From the NCBI GenBank assembly GCA_947630555.1, contig CANRIA010000013.1, positions 1 to 58,347 on the forward strand: DNA of 58,347 nt, written 5' to 3'. The translations under genes and the position numbers were made by a program. The DNA is from an uncultured Clostridia bacterium. GTDB lineage: Bacteria; Bacillota; Clostridia; Oscillospirales; Ruminococcaceae. The notes under the pieces are model-generated. The model was not told where the DNA came from. It was given only the letters and a program-made list of their open reading frames with translations, and made no database searches. Of the stretch, positions 45,516 through 52,535 are shown piece after piece (within the stretch, counting starts at the first letter, position 1; each line of letters begins with the position of its first letter).

Positions 45516-45689
45516 TCAATGCTTTTTGATTATAACGAGTTACGCTCCCCTTACGTATCATTTTTTCATTGTTTTTGAACGTGCCATTTGCTTAACAACG
45601 CATCAAAATTATGATGCAATAGTTTCAGAAAGTTTGCAAAAGCCTCGATAAATCTAAGTTTTCTGAACTTATCTTTTTCGTTAAGTAGT

Positions 45690-45775
45690 CACAGAAACGC
45701 CCTTGACTATCGTCAAGGGCTCGGTGAATAGTGAATAATGAATAGTGAAGAGTTAAAAGTTGTTCGTAAAAAAGG
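45690..45775. repeat. AATAGTGAATA-type repeat, copy 3, with palindrome
   Basis: Begins with the hairpin GCCCTTGAC/GTCAAGGGC (45699-45720, 4-base loop) followed by GTGAATAGTGAATAATGAATAG. The stretch 45516-45690 before it shows no gene, only AT-rich sequence. Confidence 0.7.
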
Positions 45776-46014
45776 CGTTTCTGTACTATTCGTTATTCAC
45801 TTATTCACTACACTTTGAAACCCTGACGGCTTCCAAAGTGCCAAAGAACCCTCTGCGATGGTTCTTTCCATTCATTATTCACTAAATATTATATCGCTTC
45901 TCGGTGCAAATTACCTGATAATTTTAACAGTGATGCTTGGCTCGTTTTGGTTTTGAGAAAGGCTGCACCCAATTTCGGGACACAGGGTGGTGTGTCCCTT
46001 TTTTTGTTCCCGTG
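45774..46014 (+). repeat. Long direct repeat, copy A
   Basis: About 241 bases nearly identical to 46085-46324, period 311. Contains TATTCAC clusters, a hairpin AAAGAACC/GGTTCTTT, an AATATTATAT stretch and, at its end, the tRNA-type trailer terminator cassette. No open frame on either strand. Confidence 0.85.
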
Positions 46015-46084
46015 AATAGAATTTTGTGTGTCAAGGGCTCATTTAATAGTGAATAGTTTGTAGATAATAGTTGTCCGTAAGGAA

Positions 46085-46324
46085 GGCGTTTCTGTACTAT
46101 TCGTTATTCACTTATTCACTACACTTTGAAACCCTGACGGCTTCCAAAGTGCCAAAGAACCCTCTGCGATGGTTCTTTCCATTCATTATTCACTAAATAT
46201 TATATCGCTTCTCGGTGCAAATTACCTGATAATTTTAACAGTGATGCTTGGCTCGTTTTGGTTTTGAGAAAGGCTGCACCCGATTTCGGGACACAGGGTG
46301 GTGTGTCCCGTTTTTGTTCCCGTG
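46085..46324 (+). repeat. Long direct repeat, copy B
   Basis: Second copy of 45774-46014, differing at few positions (for example CACCCGATTTC for CACCCAATTTC). Ends about 100 bases before the pilin promoter. Confidence 0.85.
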
Positions 46325-46423
46325 GAAAAATACAGCGCCCGCAAAGTGTGCAAAACTTTGCCCTGATTTTTGTGCGGTATAACCAAAAATTTAGGGGTAT
46401 AAAGTTAAATTTGCTTAATTGTA

Positions 46424-46452
46424 TTGACTTTTTGAGCCGTTCAAGATATAAT
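46424..46452 (+). promoter_or_regulatory. Promoter of the orphan pilin gene
   Basis: TTGACT, 17 bases, TATAAT; about 38 bases before the start codon. Confidence 0.8.
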
Positions 46453-46490
46453 AAAATAGTAAATATGCTTTTGAAAGGACAGATGCGGTC

Positions 46491-47048
46491 ATGCGTAAAA
46501 TGTTCAATGATAAAAAGACCGACAATAACGCTCTCAGCAAGGGCTTTACTTTAGCCGAGCTGCTTGTTGTTATTGCTATAATAGGTGTTTTGGCGGCGGT
46601 GCTTGTGCCTTCTATGATCTCATATGTTTCGCAGGCACGGCTTGACACGGCAAATTCTTCTGCCAAAACTGTATACAACGCTCTTAATAGTTACTGCCAG
46701 CAGTGCATAAATGGTGGAATCAAGCTGCCTGCCGGACAATACCATAACGGTTCGGGTGGATTTATGGCTCCTGTTAAAAATGCTCCTGACGACGGAAACC
46801 TTACACCAAAAATTCCGGAAGACGATGCTTCTTTGACACAATCTACTGTTGCATCTCTTGTTGAAGATGCTATGGCGATGAATCTTGGAATAGAGTTTGT
46901 TGGAACGGTATACGCGTTTTCGATAAACGACTACGGTTATCCAAACGGACTTATATGGGCTGAAACGACCAGCACGCCGTATGTAGGCGGTTATCCGAAC
47001 ATTGCAGAGAACACCAACTGGACTTTGAATGATGCGACCAAGACTTAA
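46491..47048 (+). CDS. Type IV pilin/pseudopilin-like protein, orphan
   Basis: 185 residues. Classic class III leader with processing site KG-FTLAELLVVIAIIGVLAA (Glu at +5), a short positive leader of 18 residues and one N-terminal helix. The globular part contains two cysteines (NSYCQQCING), Gly-rich loops and aromatic residues near the end; no pilin subfamily recognised. No prepilin peptidase, assembly ATPase or other pilin gene is in the window, so assembly must rely on genes elsewhere. Start ATG at 46491 with AAAGGA about 10 bases upstream. Confidence 0.88.
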   Translation: MRKMFNDKKTDNNALSKGFTLAELLVVIAIIGVLAAVLVPSMISYVSQARLDTANSSAKTVYNALNSYCQQCINGGIKLPAGQYHNGSGGFMAPVKNAPDDGNLTPKIPEDDASLTQSTVASLVEDAMAMNLGIEFVGTVYAFSINDYGYPNGLIWAETTSTPYVGGYPNIAENTNWTLNDATKT

Positions 47049-47058
47049 AGTTACATAA

Positions 47059-47095
47059 CAAAAAAGCAGCTTACCTTTCGGCAGGCTGCTTTTAT
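47059..47095. terminator. Bidirectional terminator between pilin and mscL genes
   Basis: AAAAAAGCAGC/GCTGCTTTTA stem with inner GCC/GGC pairing, shared by convergent genes. Confidence 0.8.
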
Positions 47096-47100
47096 TATAC

Positions 47101-47628
47101 CTATTCTTCTGCAACGGCTGTAACTGTTTCAGCTGTCGCTGCGGCGGAGCCGTTTTGCTGCTTGAGAAGGTCGCGTATCTCTTCCAGAAGCACAACGTCG
47201 TCAGGCTTAGGAGCAGGTTCTTCGGGAGCAGGTTCTTCCGCTTTCTTACCAAGGCTCATAAGTTTGTTTATGCTCTTCATAAGAATGAAGATTATGAACG
47301 CCATGATGAGGAAGTTGATTATTGCGGTGATGAAGTCGCCATAGTTTAGTGACATACTCTGAACTTCTTCCAAAGTCATGCCGTCGTAATCTACCCATGG
47401 CAGACGGATCGAGCCTGCGACCTCTGCGCCGCCGATAGACGAGATAAGCGGATTGATGAAGTCAGCCGTCAGAGCGGTAACAATGCCCTGAAACGCACCG
47501 CCGATGATAACGCCGACTGCCAGATCCATGACGTTTCCGCGCGAAATGAACGCTTTAAATTCGCCAAAAAATCCGCCTGTTTTTTTAAGAGCGGCTGCCC
47601 CGCCCTCTTTTAAAGATTTTGCACCCAT
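47101..47628 (-). CDS. mscL: Large-conductance mechanosensitive channel MscL
   Basis: 175 residues from the ATG at 47626-47628 (GGAGG 9 bases upstream). Two membrane helices (VMDLAVGVIIGGAFQGIVTAL and FITAIINFLIMAFIIFILMKSIN) and the C-terminal bundle helix LLEEIRDLLKQQ. The N-terminal extension before the first helix (about 32 residues, GAKSLKEGGAAALKKTGG) is longer than the usual 15 residues. Emergency release valve in osmotic downshock. Confidence 0.95.
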   Translation of the reverse strand: MGAKSLKEGGAAALKKTGGFFGEFKAFISRGNVMDLAVGVIIGGAFQGIVTALTADFINPLISSIGGAEVAGSIRLPWVDYDGMTLEEVQSMSLNYGDFITAIINFLIMAFIIFILMKSINKLMSLGKKAEEPAPEEPAPKPDDVVLLEEIRDLLKQQNGSAAATAETVTAVAEE

Positions 47629-47773
47629 AGTATGTATACCTCCAAAAAATATTTCTAATAATACTATATCAGAAATTTCACTGAAAATCAACACTTTTCG
47701 AGACTTTTCCAAAAATTTTTAATAGCCGCAGACAGATAATTATGAACTTTTTGTAAACAAAGTGCCGCCGCGC

Positions 47774-47802
47774 TTGCATTTGGGGCAAATTGCTGATATA
47801 AT
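47774..47802 (+). promoter_or_regulatory. Promoter of the tRNA-Gln pair
   Basis: TTGCAT, 17 bases, TATAAT; 26 bases before the first tRNA. Confidence 0.75.
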
Positions 47803-47828
47803 ATTCTAGTGACGTTGAGAATAGATAC

Positions 47829-47904
47829 TGGGATATAGCCAAGCGGTAAGGCAACGGACTTTGACTCCGTCATTCCGATGGTTCGAATCCATCTATCCCA
47901 ACCA
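47829..47904 (+). tRNA. tRNA-Gln (TTG)
   Basis: 76 bases with CCA; acceptor TGGGATA/TATCCCA, anticodon stem ACGGA/TCCGT with loop CTTTGAC. Confidence 0.97.
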
Positions 47905-47938
47905 GAGCGGCTGTGCCGTATACACGCAATAGCAATTT

Positions 47939-48014
47939 TGGGGTGTCGCCAAGCGGTAAGGCAACGGACTCTGACTCCGTCATTCCGAAAGTTCGAATCT
48001 TTCCACCCCAGCCA
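47939..48014 (+). tRNA. tRNA-Gln (CTG)
   Basis: 76 bases with CCA; acceptor TGGGGTG/CACCCCA, anticodon loop CTCTGAC. The D arm and anticodon stem are identical to the preceding tRNA-Gln, pointing to tandem duplication. Confidence 0.97.
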
Positions 48015-48048
48015 AATCGTCGTGATCTTTACGATCGCGGCGATTTTT
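48015..48048 (+). terminator. Terminator of the tRNA-Gln pair
   Basis: AAATCGTCG/CGGCGATTT stem (one G-U pair) followed by TTTT, directly after the CCA. Confidence 0.8.
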
Positions 48049-48082
48049 TGCGTATATATAGTGCTGTATCACACTGCGCGCC

Positions 48083-48112
48083 TTGACATATACCGATAAA
48101 TTGTGGTACAAT
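48083..48112 (+). promoter_or_regulatory. Promoter of the HipA-family kinase gene
   Basis: TTGACA, 18 bases, TACAAT with TGG extended -10. The -35 and following 8 bases (TTGACATATACCGA) are identical to the promoter of the type I toxin locus at 49534. Confidence 0.75.
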
Positions 48113-48131
48113 ATTCAGGGAGGCGAAAAAG

Positions 48132-49340
48132 ATGCGTTATTTGCTGATGAACAAAAGAACAGAAGTGTTTGAATTTGAAACGATCGGAAGCACGGGCTTT
48201 TCCGTGGATCGTATTACCGACGTGTTTAATTCAGAGTATGCGCCCCCTGAACTGGCAATTGACGACGGCGTAGTTGATATAAACAGCTTTTCCGCATGGC
48301 TTTCGTCCAGAAATATTCCGGCAAGCAGGCAGGATCTTCAAAAGAGCATGGAAGTTATGCAGGAGTCTGTTGGTAATGAGGTCTCCGTGACTCAGCTTGC
48401 CAAGCAAAATTATTTTTTGTCTCTTTCCGATCAATACTGGATATGCCAAAGCGGCAGCGGACTTTCGTGGGACACCGTCAATTACTTTACAAATGATTTT
48501 TCTCCCGATGTTGGCAGAATAATGTTCGACAGAACACAAGTGGACACTCCGAGCCTTATGTCGCCGGATATTTCTGCCGCAGGTTATTTGTCAAAAAAGT
48601 GGATAGTTGAAAACGGTGACAGGTATCTTATAAAGGCAAGCACTCCGCCTTATCAGCAGGAGGCTTTCAACGAAGAGATCGCCTCTATGATATGCAGACG
48701 TCTGAACATAGATCACACCGAATATTTTGCGTATACAAAAAACGGCGAGAGCCATTGTAGGTGCAAGTGTTTTATTGATGAGAACACAGAGCTTGTTCCT
48801 GCCAAAGCGATACTTTATAAGTATTATTACAACGACCAGCGCGTGTCAAAGTATGAGCTTTTCAAGAACACCTGTAAGATGATGCACATTCCCGACTATA
48901 AAAAAAGTATTGACGACATGATAGTTGTTGATTTTATTATGGGAAATGAGGATCGCCATTACAACAATTTCGGCGCGGTGCGAGATGTAAATACTCTTGA
49001 ATATACGGGTTTTGCGCCCCTGTTTGACAGCGGCAGAAGTCTGAGATACAACGAGGATACAAATTACATCGATACAAAAGCCGACATATCGTGCGGCAAG
49101 CCTTTTGCAAAGCTGCACAGCGAGCAGATAAAACTTGTAACTTGTCCGCAAAGGTATGAGCTTTCAAAGCTGCGCGACCTGCCCGAAGAAGCAGCCGATA
49201 TGTTTTATAAAAGCAATTACAGATACTCTGACAGGATAAAGGTCATATCCGAGCTTCTGGGCGCTAGAATAAAGATGCTTGATAATGCCCTGCGAACAGA
49301 ACTATATAACGGAATAGATGTACCAAAAACAAAGAGATGA
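48132..49340 (+). CDS. HipA-family protein kinase-like protein
   Basis: 402 residues. The C-terminal half has the HipA kinase signatures: a nucleotide-binding region around YLIKASTPPYQQEAFNEE, catalytic VVDFIMGNEDRHYNNFG and metal-binding FAPLFDSGRSL. The N-terminal about 130 residues (WLSSRNIPASRQDL, LSLSDQYWICQSGSGLSW) replace the usual HipA_N1 domain and are typical of a widespread Firmicutes group. No HipB-type antitoxin gene is adjacent and no HTH is seen in the protein, so it is a solo kinase. GGGAGG 9 bases before the ATG. Substrate unknown; classical HipA phosphorylates glutamyl-tRNA synthetase. Confidence 0.85.
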   Translation: MRYLLMNKRTEVFEFETIGSTGFSVDRITDVFNSEYAPPELAIDDGVVDINSFSAWLSSRNIPASRQDLQKSMEVMQESVGNEVSVTQLAKQNYFLSLSDQYWICQSGSGLSWDTVNYFTNDFSPDVGRIMFDRTQVDTPSLMSPDISAAGYLSKKWIVENGDRYLIKASTPPYQQEAFNEEIASMICRRLNIDHTEYFAYTKNGESHCRCKCFIDENTELVPAKAILYKYYYNDQRVSKYELFKNTCKMMHIPDYKKSIDDMIVVDFIMGNEDRHYNNFGAVRDVNTLEYTGFAPLFDSGRSLRYNEDTNYIDTKADISCGKPFAKLHSEQIKLVTCPQRYELSKLRDLPEEAADMFYKSNYRYSDRIKVISELLGARIKMLDNALRTELYNGIDVPKTKR

Positions 49341-49360
49341 CTAATTATAGCCATCTCTTT
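49331..49360 (+). terminator. Hairpin overlapping the HipA stop codon
   Basis: Perfect 9-bp stem AAAGAGATG/CATCTCTTT with a 12-base loop; the stop TGA lies at the stem edge. U run is absent, so this may be a stabilising or attenuating hairpin rather than a terminator. Confidence 0.5.
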
Positions 49361-49365
49361 GCCTT

Positions 49366-49432
49366 ATCACGAATAATAAAAAATAGCCGCAGAAAGCAAG
49401 CAATCGATATGCTTCTTTCTGCCTTTATTATA
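49366..49432. other. Degenerate copy of the type I toxin 3' end after the HipA gene
   Basis: CACGAATAATA, AAAATA, CCGCA at 49370-49392 matches the last codons and terminator start of the small toxin gene at 49803-49827. It is followed by a strong stem GCAGAAAGCAAGC/GCTTCTTTCTGC (49389-49422, one bulge) that is a terminator in both directions. Confidence 0.7.
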
Positions 49433-49455
49433 CACCACTAAAAATGATTTGTCAA
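49427..49455 (-). promoter_or_regulatory. Antisense promoter facing the HipA 3' end
   Basis: Minus-strand TTGACA, 17 bases, TATAAT with GTGGTG before the -10, matching the antitoxin promoter at 49916-49944 in sequence and position. A transcript from here would begin inside the terminator stem, so it could only be very short. Confidence 0.6.
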
Positions 49456-49533
49456 CAGTTTTTTCTTCGGAAAGTATACCGTGCAGGTGTGCCACGTGGC
49501 ACACTTTTGCTTGCTGCATCAGAGCTGTAACAC

Positions 49534-49563
49534 TTGACATATACCGACAGGATATGCTATAAT
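49534..49563 (+). promoter_or_regulatory. Promoter of the type I toxin mRNA
   Basis: TTGACA, 18 bases, TATAAT with TGC extended -10. Confidence 0.8.
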
Positions 49564-49569
49564 ATACTT

Positions 49570-49747
49570 GGTGCCGAAACTGGACTATACGGAGCGGTAA
49601 CCGTGTCTTCTTACGAAGACACTATAAGTTTTGTTTTGCCGACAAAGGGTCGGCAATTTTTATGCGACTTTTTTGAAGCCGCATAAAAACCACAAAACTT
49701 CCCTTCCCTAATTCTCCTCTGTCAGAGGCAGAAGGGAGGTGAGTTTA
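49570..49747 (+). promoter_or_regulatory. Structured leader of the toxin mRNA
   Basis: About 178-base leader with four potential stems: GTGTCTTC/GAAGACAC (49603-49622), TTGCCGAC/GTCGGCAA followed by TTTTT (about 49635-49662, terminator-like), TATGCG/CGCATA (about 49661-49686), and CTTCCCT pairing with AGGGAGG, the ribosome binding site of the toxin. The motif GGAGCGGTAACCG at 49591-49603 recurs as GGAGCTAACCG at 49870-49880 in the antisense region. Confidence 0.65.
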
Positions 49748-49822
49748 ATGGACTATTTGACATTAATACTCATAATTATTATTCTGTATTACATAGATGA
49801 TATCACGAATAATAGAAAATAA
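49748..49822 (+). CDS. Type I toxin peptide, Fst/TxpA (holin-like) type
   Basis: 24-residue frame: short acidic start (MDYLT), a run of Ile/Leu/Tyr (LILIIIILYYI) that forms one membrane helix, and a polar tail DDITNNRK. This layout, with a charged NRK-type end, is that of Fst-like and small holin-like type I toxins, which act by inserting in the membrane. GGGAGGTGAG lies 5-6 bases before the ATG. The stop codon sits in the terminator stem. Too short for routine gene calling. The call rests on peptide layout plus the flanking RNA architecture. Confidence 0.72.
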   Translation: MDYLTLILIIIILYYIDDITNNRK

Positions 49823-49854
49823 CCGCACAGCCTACCAAGATGTCGCGGTTATTT
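49817..49854. terminator. Bidirectional terminator of toxin mRNA and antisense RNA
   Basis: Perfect 10-bp stem AAATAACCGC/GCGGTTATTT with an 18-base loop. On the minus strand it is followed by TCTATTATT. Confidence 0.75.
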
Positions 49855-49909
49855 AACTAAAGCGTTTTGGGAGCTAACCGCTATCGTACTGAGCCGGCAC
49901 TCCTTTTCT
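49817..49909 (-). ncRNA. Antisense antitoxin RNA (predicted)
   Basis: Predicted transcript of about 90 bases from the minus-strand promoter at 49916-49944, ending at the shared terminator, and so overlapping the toxin 3' end. Its 5' part contains CGGTTAGCTCC, which can pair with GGAGCGGTAACCG in the toxin mRNA leader (two-base bulge). Boundaries are inferred. Confidence 0.65.
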
Positions 49910-49915
49910 ATTTAT

Positions 49916-49944
49916 ATTATACACCATGAAAATATTTTTGTCAA
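49916..49944 (-). promoter_or_regulatory. Promoter of the antitoxin RNA
   Basis: Minus-strand consensus TTGACA, 17 bases, TATAAT. Confidence 0.85.
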
Positions 49945-49979
49945 GTGGTTTCTTGTTTTTTGCATACCGTCTGAAAATA

Positions 49980-50165
49980 TATTCAGCATATCTGAGTGCA
50001 AGCGGTGAACGCGCTCCTGCGCCGCGCGTAAGCGCAATAAAAAACATAAGGGGTCTCTCAACTCGTTAAAAGCAAAAGCGGTTAATAATAGTTAGTGAAT
50101 AATGAATGAGAAGAATCCTCGAAGAGTGTTCTTCCCATTCACTATTCACTGAGCCCTTGTCTCTC
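49980..50165. repeat. Fragments of two repeat families between toxin locus and tRNA-Lys
   Basis: 49996-50032 holds the tail piece CGGTGAACGCGCTCCTGCG also seen at 1205-1225 in R1. 50090-50165 holds the AATAGTGAATA type repeat. No gene is visible from 49945 to 50238. Confidence 0.7.
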
Positions 50166-50238
50166 AAAATTATTTTCACGGGAACAAAAAAGGGACACAT
50201 CGCTCTGTGTCCCGAAATTGGGTGCAGCATCACGCTGC
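50160..50238 (-). repeat. tRNA trailer/terminator cassette, copy at tRNA-Lys
   Basis: Inverted copy of the cassette at 45320-45384: GCAGCGTGATGCTGC hairpin, then GGGACACA/TGTGTCCC stem and T run on the minus strand, immediately after the CCA of tRNA-Lys. Confidence 0.85.
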
Positions 50239-50314
50239 TGGTGAGCTATCCGGGATTCGAACCCGGGACACCTTGATTAAAAGTCAAGTGCTCTGCCAAC
50301 TGAGCTAATAACTC
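50239..50314 (-). tRNA. tRNA-Lys (TTT)
   Basis: 76 bases with CCA; acceptor GAGTTAT/ATAGCTC (one G-U), anticodon stem CTTGA/TCAAG with loop CTTTTAA. Confidence 0.97.
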
Positions 50315-50344
50315 ATTTTGCTGCCGTTATACGACAGCTTTTAT

Positions 50345-50373
50345 ATTATACCAAATCCCGAACCAAAAGTCAA
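50345..50373 (-). promoter_or_regulatory. Promoter of tRNA-Lys
   Basis: Minus-strand TTGACT, 17 bases, TATAAT with TGG extended -10. It lies directly after rnfB. Confidence 0.85.
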
Positions 50374-50415
50374 GCGTTTCGGAGAAATTTTTTAAAATAT
50401 TCCGCAAAACCTTTG

Positions 50416-51201
50416 TCAGGTCAGCTTTATTACCCCAAGTCGGCAAGCCTCGGCGCACTGACCGCAGCCGCTGCACCTGGAATAATCTATATTTGCAAAG
50501 TTATTTTCGACCTTTATTGCGCCGCTGGGGCACTTCTTCTCGCACATGCGGCAGCCGATACAGCCGTTTTCGCACACGCTGTGGGTAATTTTGCCTATAG
50601 CGGTAGATTTGCAGCCGACATCTACTTTCTGGCTCTTTCTGCGAATTACTATAAGCGAGTTAGGGCAGGCTTTTGCGCACAGACCGCAGCCGACACACTT
50701 GTTTTTATCTACCTTGGCTATGCGGTCGACGATAGATATCGCGCCGTTTGGGCAGACCTCAACGCAGTCGCCGTAGCCGAGGCAGCCGCTTGTGCACACC
50801 TTGCTGCCGTTGTAGTATCTGTTAGAGGCGCGGCAGCTTTGAGAGCCGTCATACACATATTTATGCTGCGTAACGTTGCAGTTGCCAAAGCATCGCACAA
50901 ACGCCACTTCCTGCTCGGGGTGCTCCGTTTCAACGCCCATTATTTCGCTTATCTTGCCAGCCGACTCAGCGCCGCCGGGTTTGCACATATTAAGCGGTGC
51001 GCCCTCGTTGAGTATGGCATCTGCGTAGGCGTTGCAGCCCGAATATCCGCAAGAGCCGCAATTTATCTGCGGCAAAGCCTCCTGAAGCTGCTCGAGCCGT
51101 TCATCTGTCTTGACGGCGAACACCTTGGAACACACCGTCAGCAGCACGCCTGCTAGCACGCCCAGTGCCGCAAACAGCAAAACAGGTATCAAATACTGCA
51201 T
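50416..51201 (-). CDS. rnfB: Rnf complex subunit RnfB
   Basis: 261 residues from the ATG at 51199-51201 (CGGAG 9 bases upstream; an ATG at 51207 is closer to the site). N-terminal membrane helix, a 4Fe-4S domain with CGSCGYSGCNAYADAI, then ferredoxin-type CX2CX2CX3C clusters (CVGCGLCAKACP, CIGCRMCEKKCP, CSGCGQCAEAC). Entry point for electrons from reduced ferredoxin. Last gene of the rnf operon. Confidence 0.96.
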   Translation of the reverse strand: MQYLIPVLLFAALGVLAGVLLTVCSKVFAVKTDERLEQLQEALPQINCGSCGYSGCNAYADAILNEGAPLNMCKPGGAESAGKISEIMGVETEHPEQEVAFVRCFGNCNVTQHKYVYDGSQSCRASNRYYNGSKVCTSGCLGYGDCVEVCPNGAISIVDRIAKVDKNKCVGCGLCAKACPNSLIVIRRKSQKVDVGCKSTAIGKITHSVCENGCIGCRMCEKKCPSGAIKVENNFANIDYSRCSGCGQCAEACRLGVIKLT

Positions 51202-51249
51202 ATACATTCACTCCGATCTGTTGGGAAATACATTTTTCTGTGCCGTTCA

Positions 51250-51819
51250 TTATATCAGCCCTGAAAAGCCCATGAAGCTCAGTGATACTATAGAAGCCGC
51301 GATAAGCGTTGCAGGAACGCCCTTGAATGTTTCGGGCAGTTTTGAATCGTTTATCCTGCTTCTTACGCCCGAAAACAGCAGCAGTGCGAGGGTAAAGCCC
51401 ACGCCCGTACCGAATGCGTTGACCACCGACTGCGCTATATTATAGCTTTCGTCAACGTTTGTTATGGTAACGCCGAGTACCGCGCAGTTGGTTGTTATAA
51501 GCGGTAGATATATGCCCAGCGCCTTATAAAGCGGCGGCATGAGCTTTTTTATTATCATCTCTACCATCTGCACGAACATTGCTATAACTAGTATGAACGC
51601 GACGGTTTTTAAATATGTTATCTCAAAATGCTCAAGCAGTTTATATATGGGGTATGTTATTACGGCGGCGCACACCATTACGAATATTACAGCCGCGCCC
51701 ATTCCCACCGAGCTTTTCATCTGCTTTGAAACGCCTAAAAACGCGCATATTCCCATAAACTGCGAAAGCACTATGTTGTTTACAAGCACTGTTCCCACAA
51801 GTATAAGTATGTATCCCAT
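51250..51819 (-). CDS. rnfA: Rnf complex subunit RnfA
   Basis: 189 residues, six membrane helices; NNIVLSQFMGICAFLGVS and LPLITTNCAVLGVT carry the conserved cysteines that hold an intramembrane iron-sulfur centre with RnfE. 11 bases downstream of rnfE. Confidence 0.96.
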   Translation of the reverse strand: MGYILILVGTVLVNNIVLSQFMGICAFLGVSKQMKSSVGMGAAVIFVMVCAAVITYPIYKLLEHFEITYLKTVAFILVIAMFVQMVEMIIKKLMPPLYKALGIYLPLITTNCAVLGVTITNVDESYNIAQSVVNAFGTGVGFTLALLLFSGVRSRINDSKLPETFKGVPATLIAASIVSLSFMGFSGLI

Positions 51820-51830
51820 ATGCGTCCTCC

Positions 51831-52535
51831 TTACTTAGCTGCTGCCGCTTCGCAGCTTTCCTTGCCTGAGCAGGCGGCTGCATTGGGACAGTTTTCACAG
51901 CTAATTTCTTTAGGCGGCTTGCGTTTTGCAAGTTTGTTTATTACAGCAATAAGGCAGCCGAGCACGAAAAATCCTCCTGCCGGCATTATGAAAATAAGCG
52001 TGGGGTTATCGTGCACCCAAGGTATTTCTATCATAAACTTTGTACCTGCAAGCCATGTTCCCGAGCCGACTATTTCACGAATAGAAGCCATAAAGAACAG
52101 CGCTAAGGTAAAGCCCAGACCCATTCCCAAGCCGTCAAGCGCGGAATGTATTACTGTATTTTTAGATGCGAAAGCTTCTGCCCTGCCGAGTATTATGCAG
52201 TTTACCGTAATAAGCGACAGGAATATGCCAAGCTCTGAATACATCTCGGGCAGATAGCCTTTCATCAGAAACTCTATAAGCGTTACAAAGCCTGCGATTA
52301 TTACTATAAAGCATGGCAGCCGCACTGTTCCCGGTATCACCTTTTTCAGCATTGAGATGACGATATTCGAGCACACCAGAACGAACGTTGTGGCAAGCCC
52401 CATGCCTATGCCGTTGAACGCCTGCGTGGTTATGGCAAGCGTAGGGCACATACCCAAAAGCCCTACCAGAACGGGGTTTTCTTTAATTATGCCCTTGACA
52501 AATTCATGCATTGCGCCGTGTGTGTTATCACTCAC
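51831..52535 (-). CDS. rnfE: Rnf complex subunit RnfE
   Basis: 234 residues, six membrane helices, homologous to RnfA; GLLGMCPTLAITTQAFNG and SLITVNCIILGRAEAFA contain the conserved Cys. The start GTG at 52533-52535 overlaps the rnfG end and has GAGG about 10 bases upstream; an ATG at 52511 is an alternative. A cytoplasmic Cys-rich tail (CENCPNAAACSGKESC) with four cysteines is present. Confidence 0.93.
   Translation of the reverse strand: MSDNTHGAMHEFVKGIIKENPVLVGLLGMCPTLAITTQAFNGIGMGLATTFVLVCSNIVISMLKKVIPGTVRLPCFIVIIAGFVTLIEFLMKGYLPEMYSELGIFLSLITVNCIILGRAEAFASKNTVIHSALDGLGMGLGFTLALFFMASIREIVGSGTWLAGTKFMIEIPWVHDNPTLIFIMPAGGFFVLGCLIAVINKLAKRKPPKEISCENCPNAAACSGKESCEAAAAK

Noticed and set aside
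45774-46324. Long direct repeats as tRNA genes or as an insertion sequence
   Set aside because: No cloverleaf can be drawn and no transposase frame exists in or between the copies.
46258-46554. 98-residue frame before the pilin gene
   Set aside because: It spans the trailer cassette and the pilin promoter and has no ribosome site.
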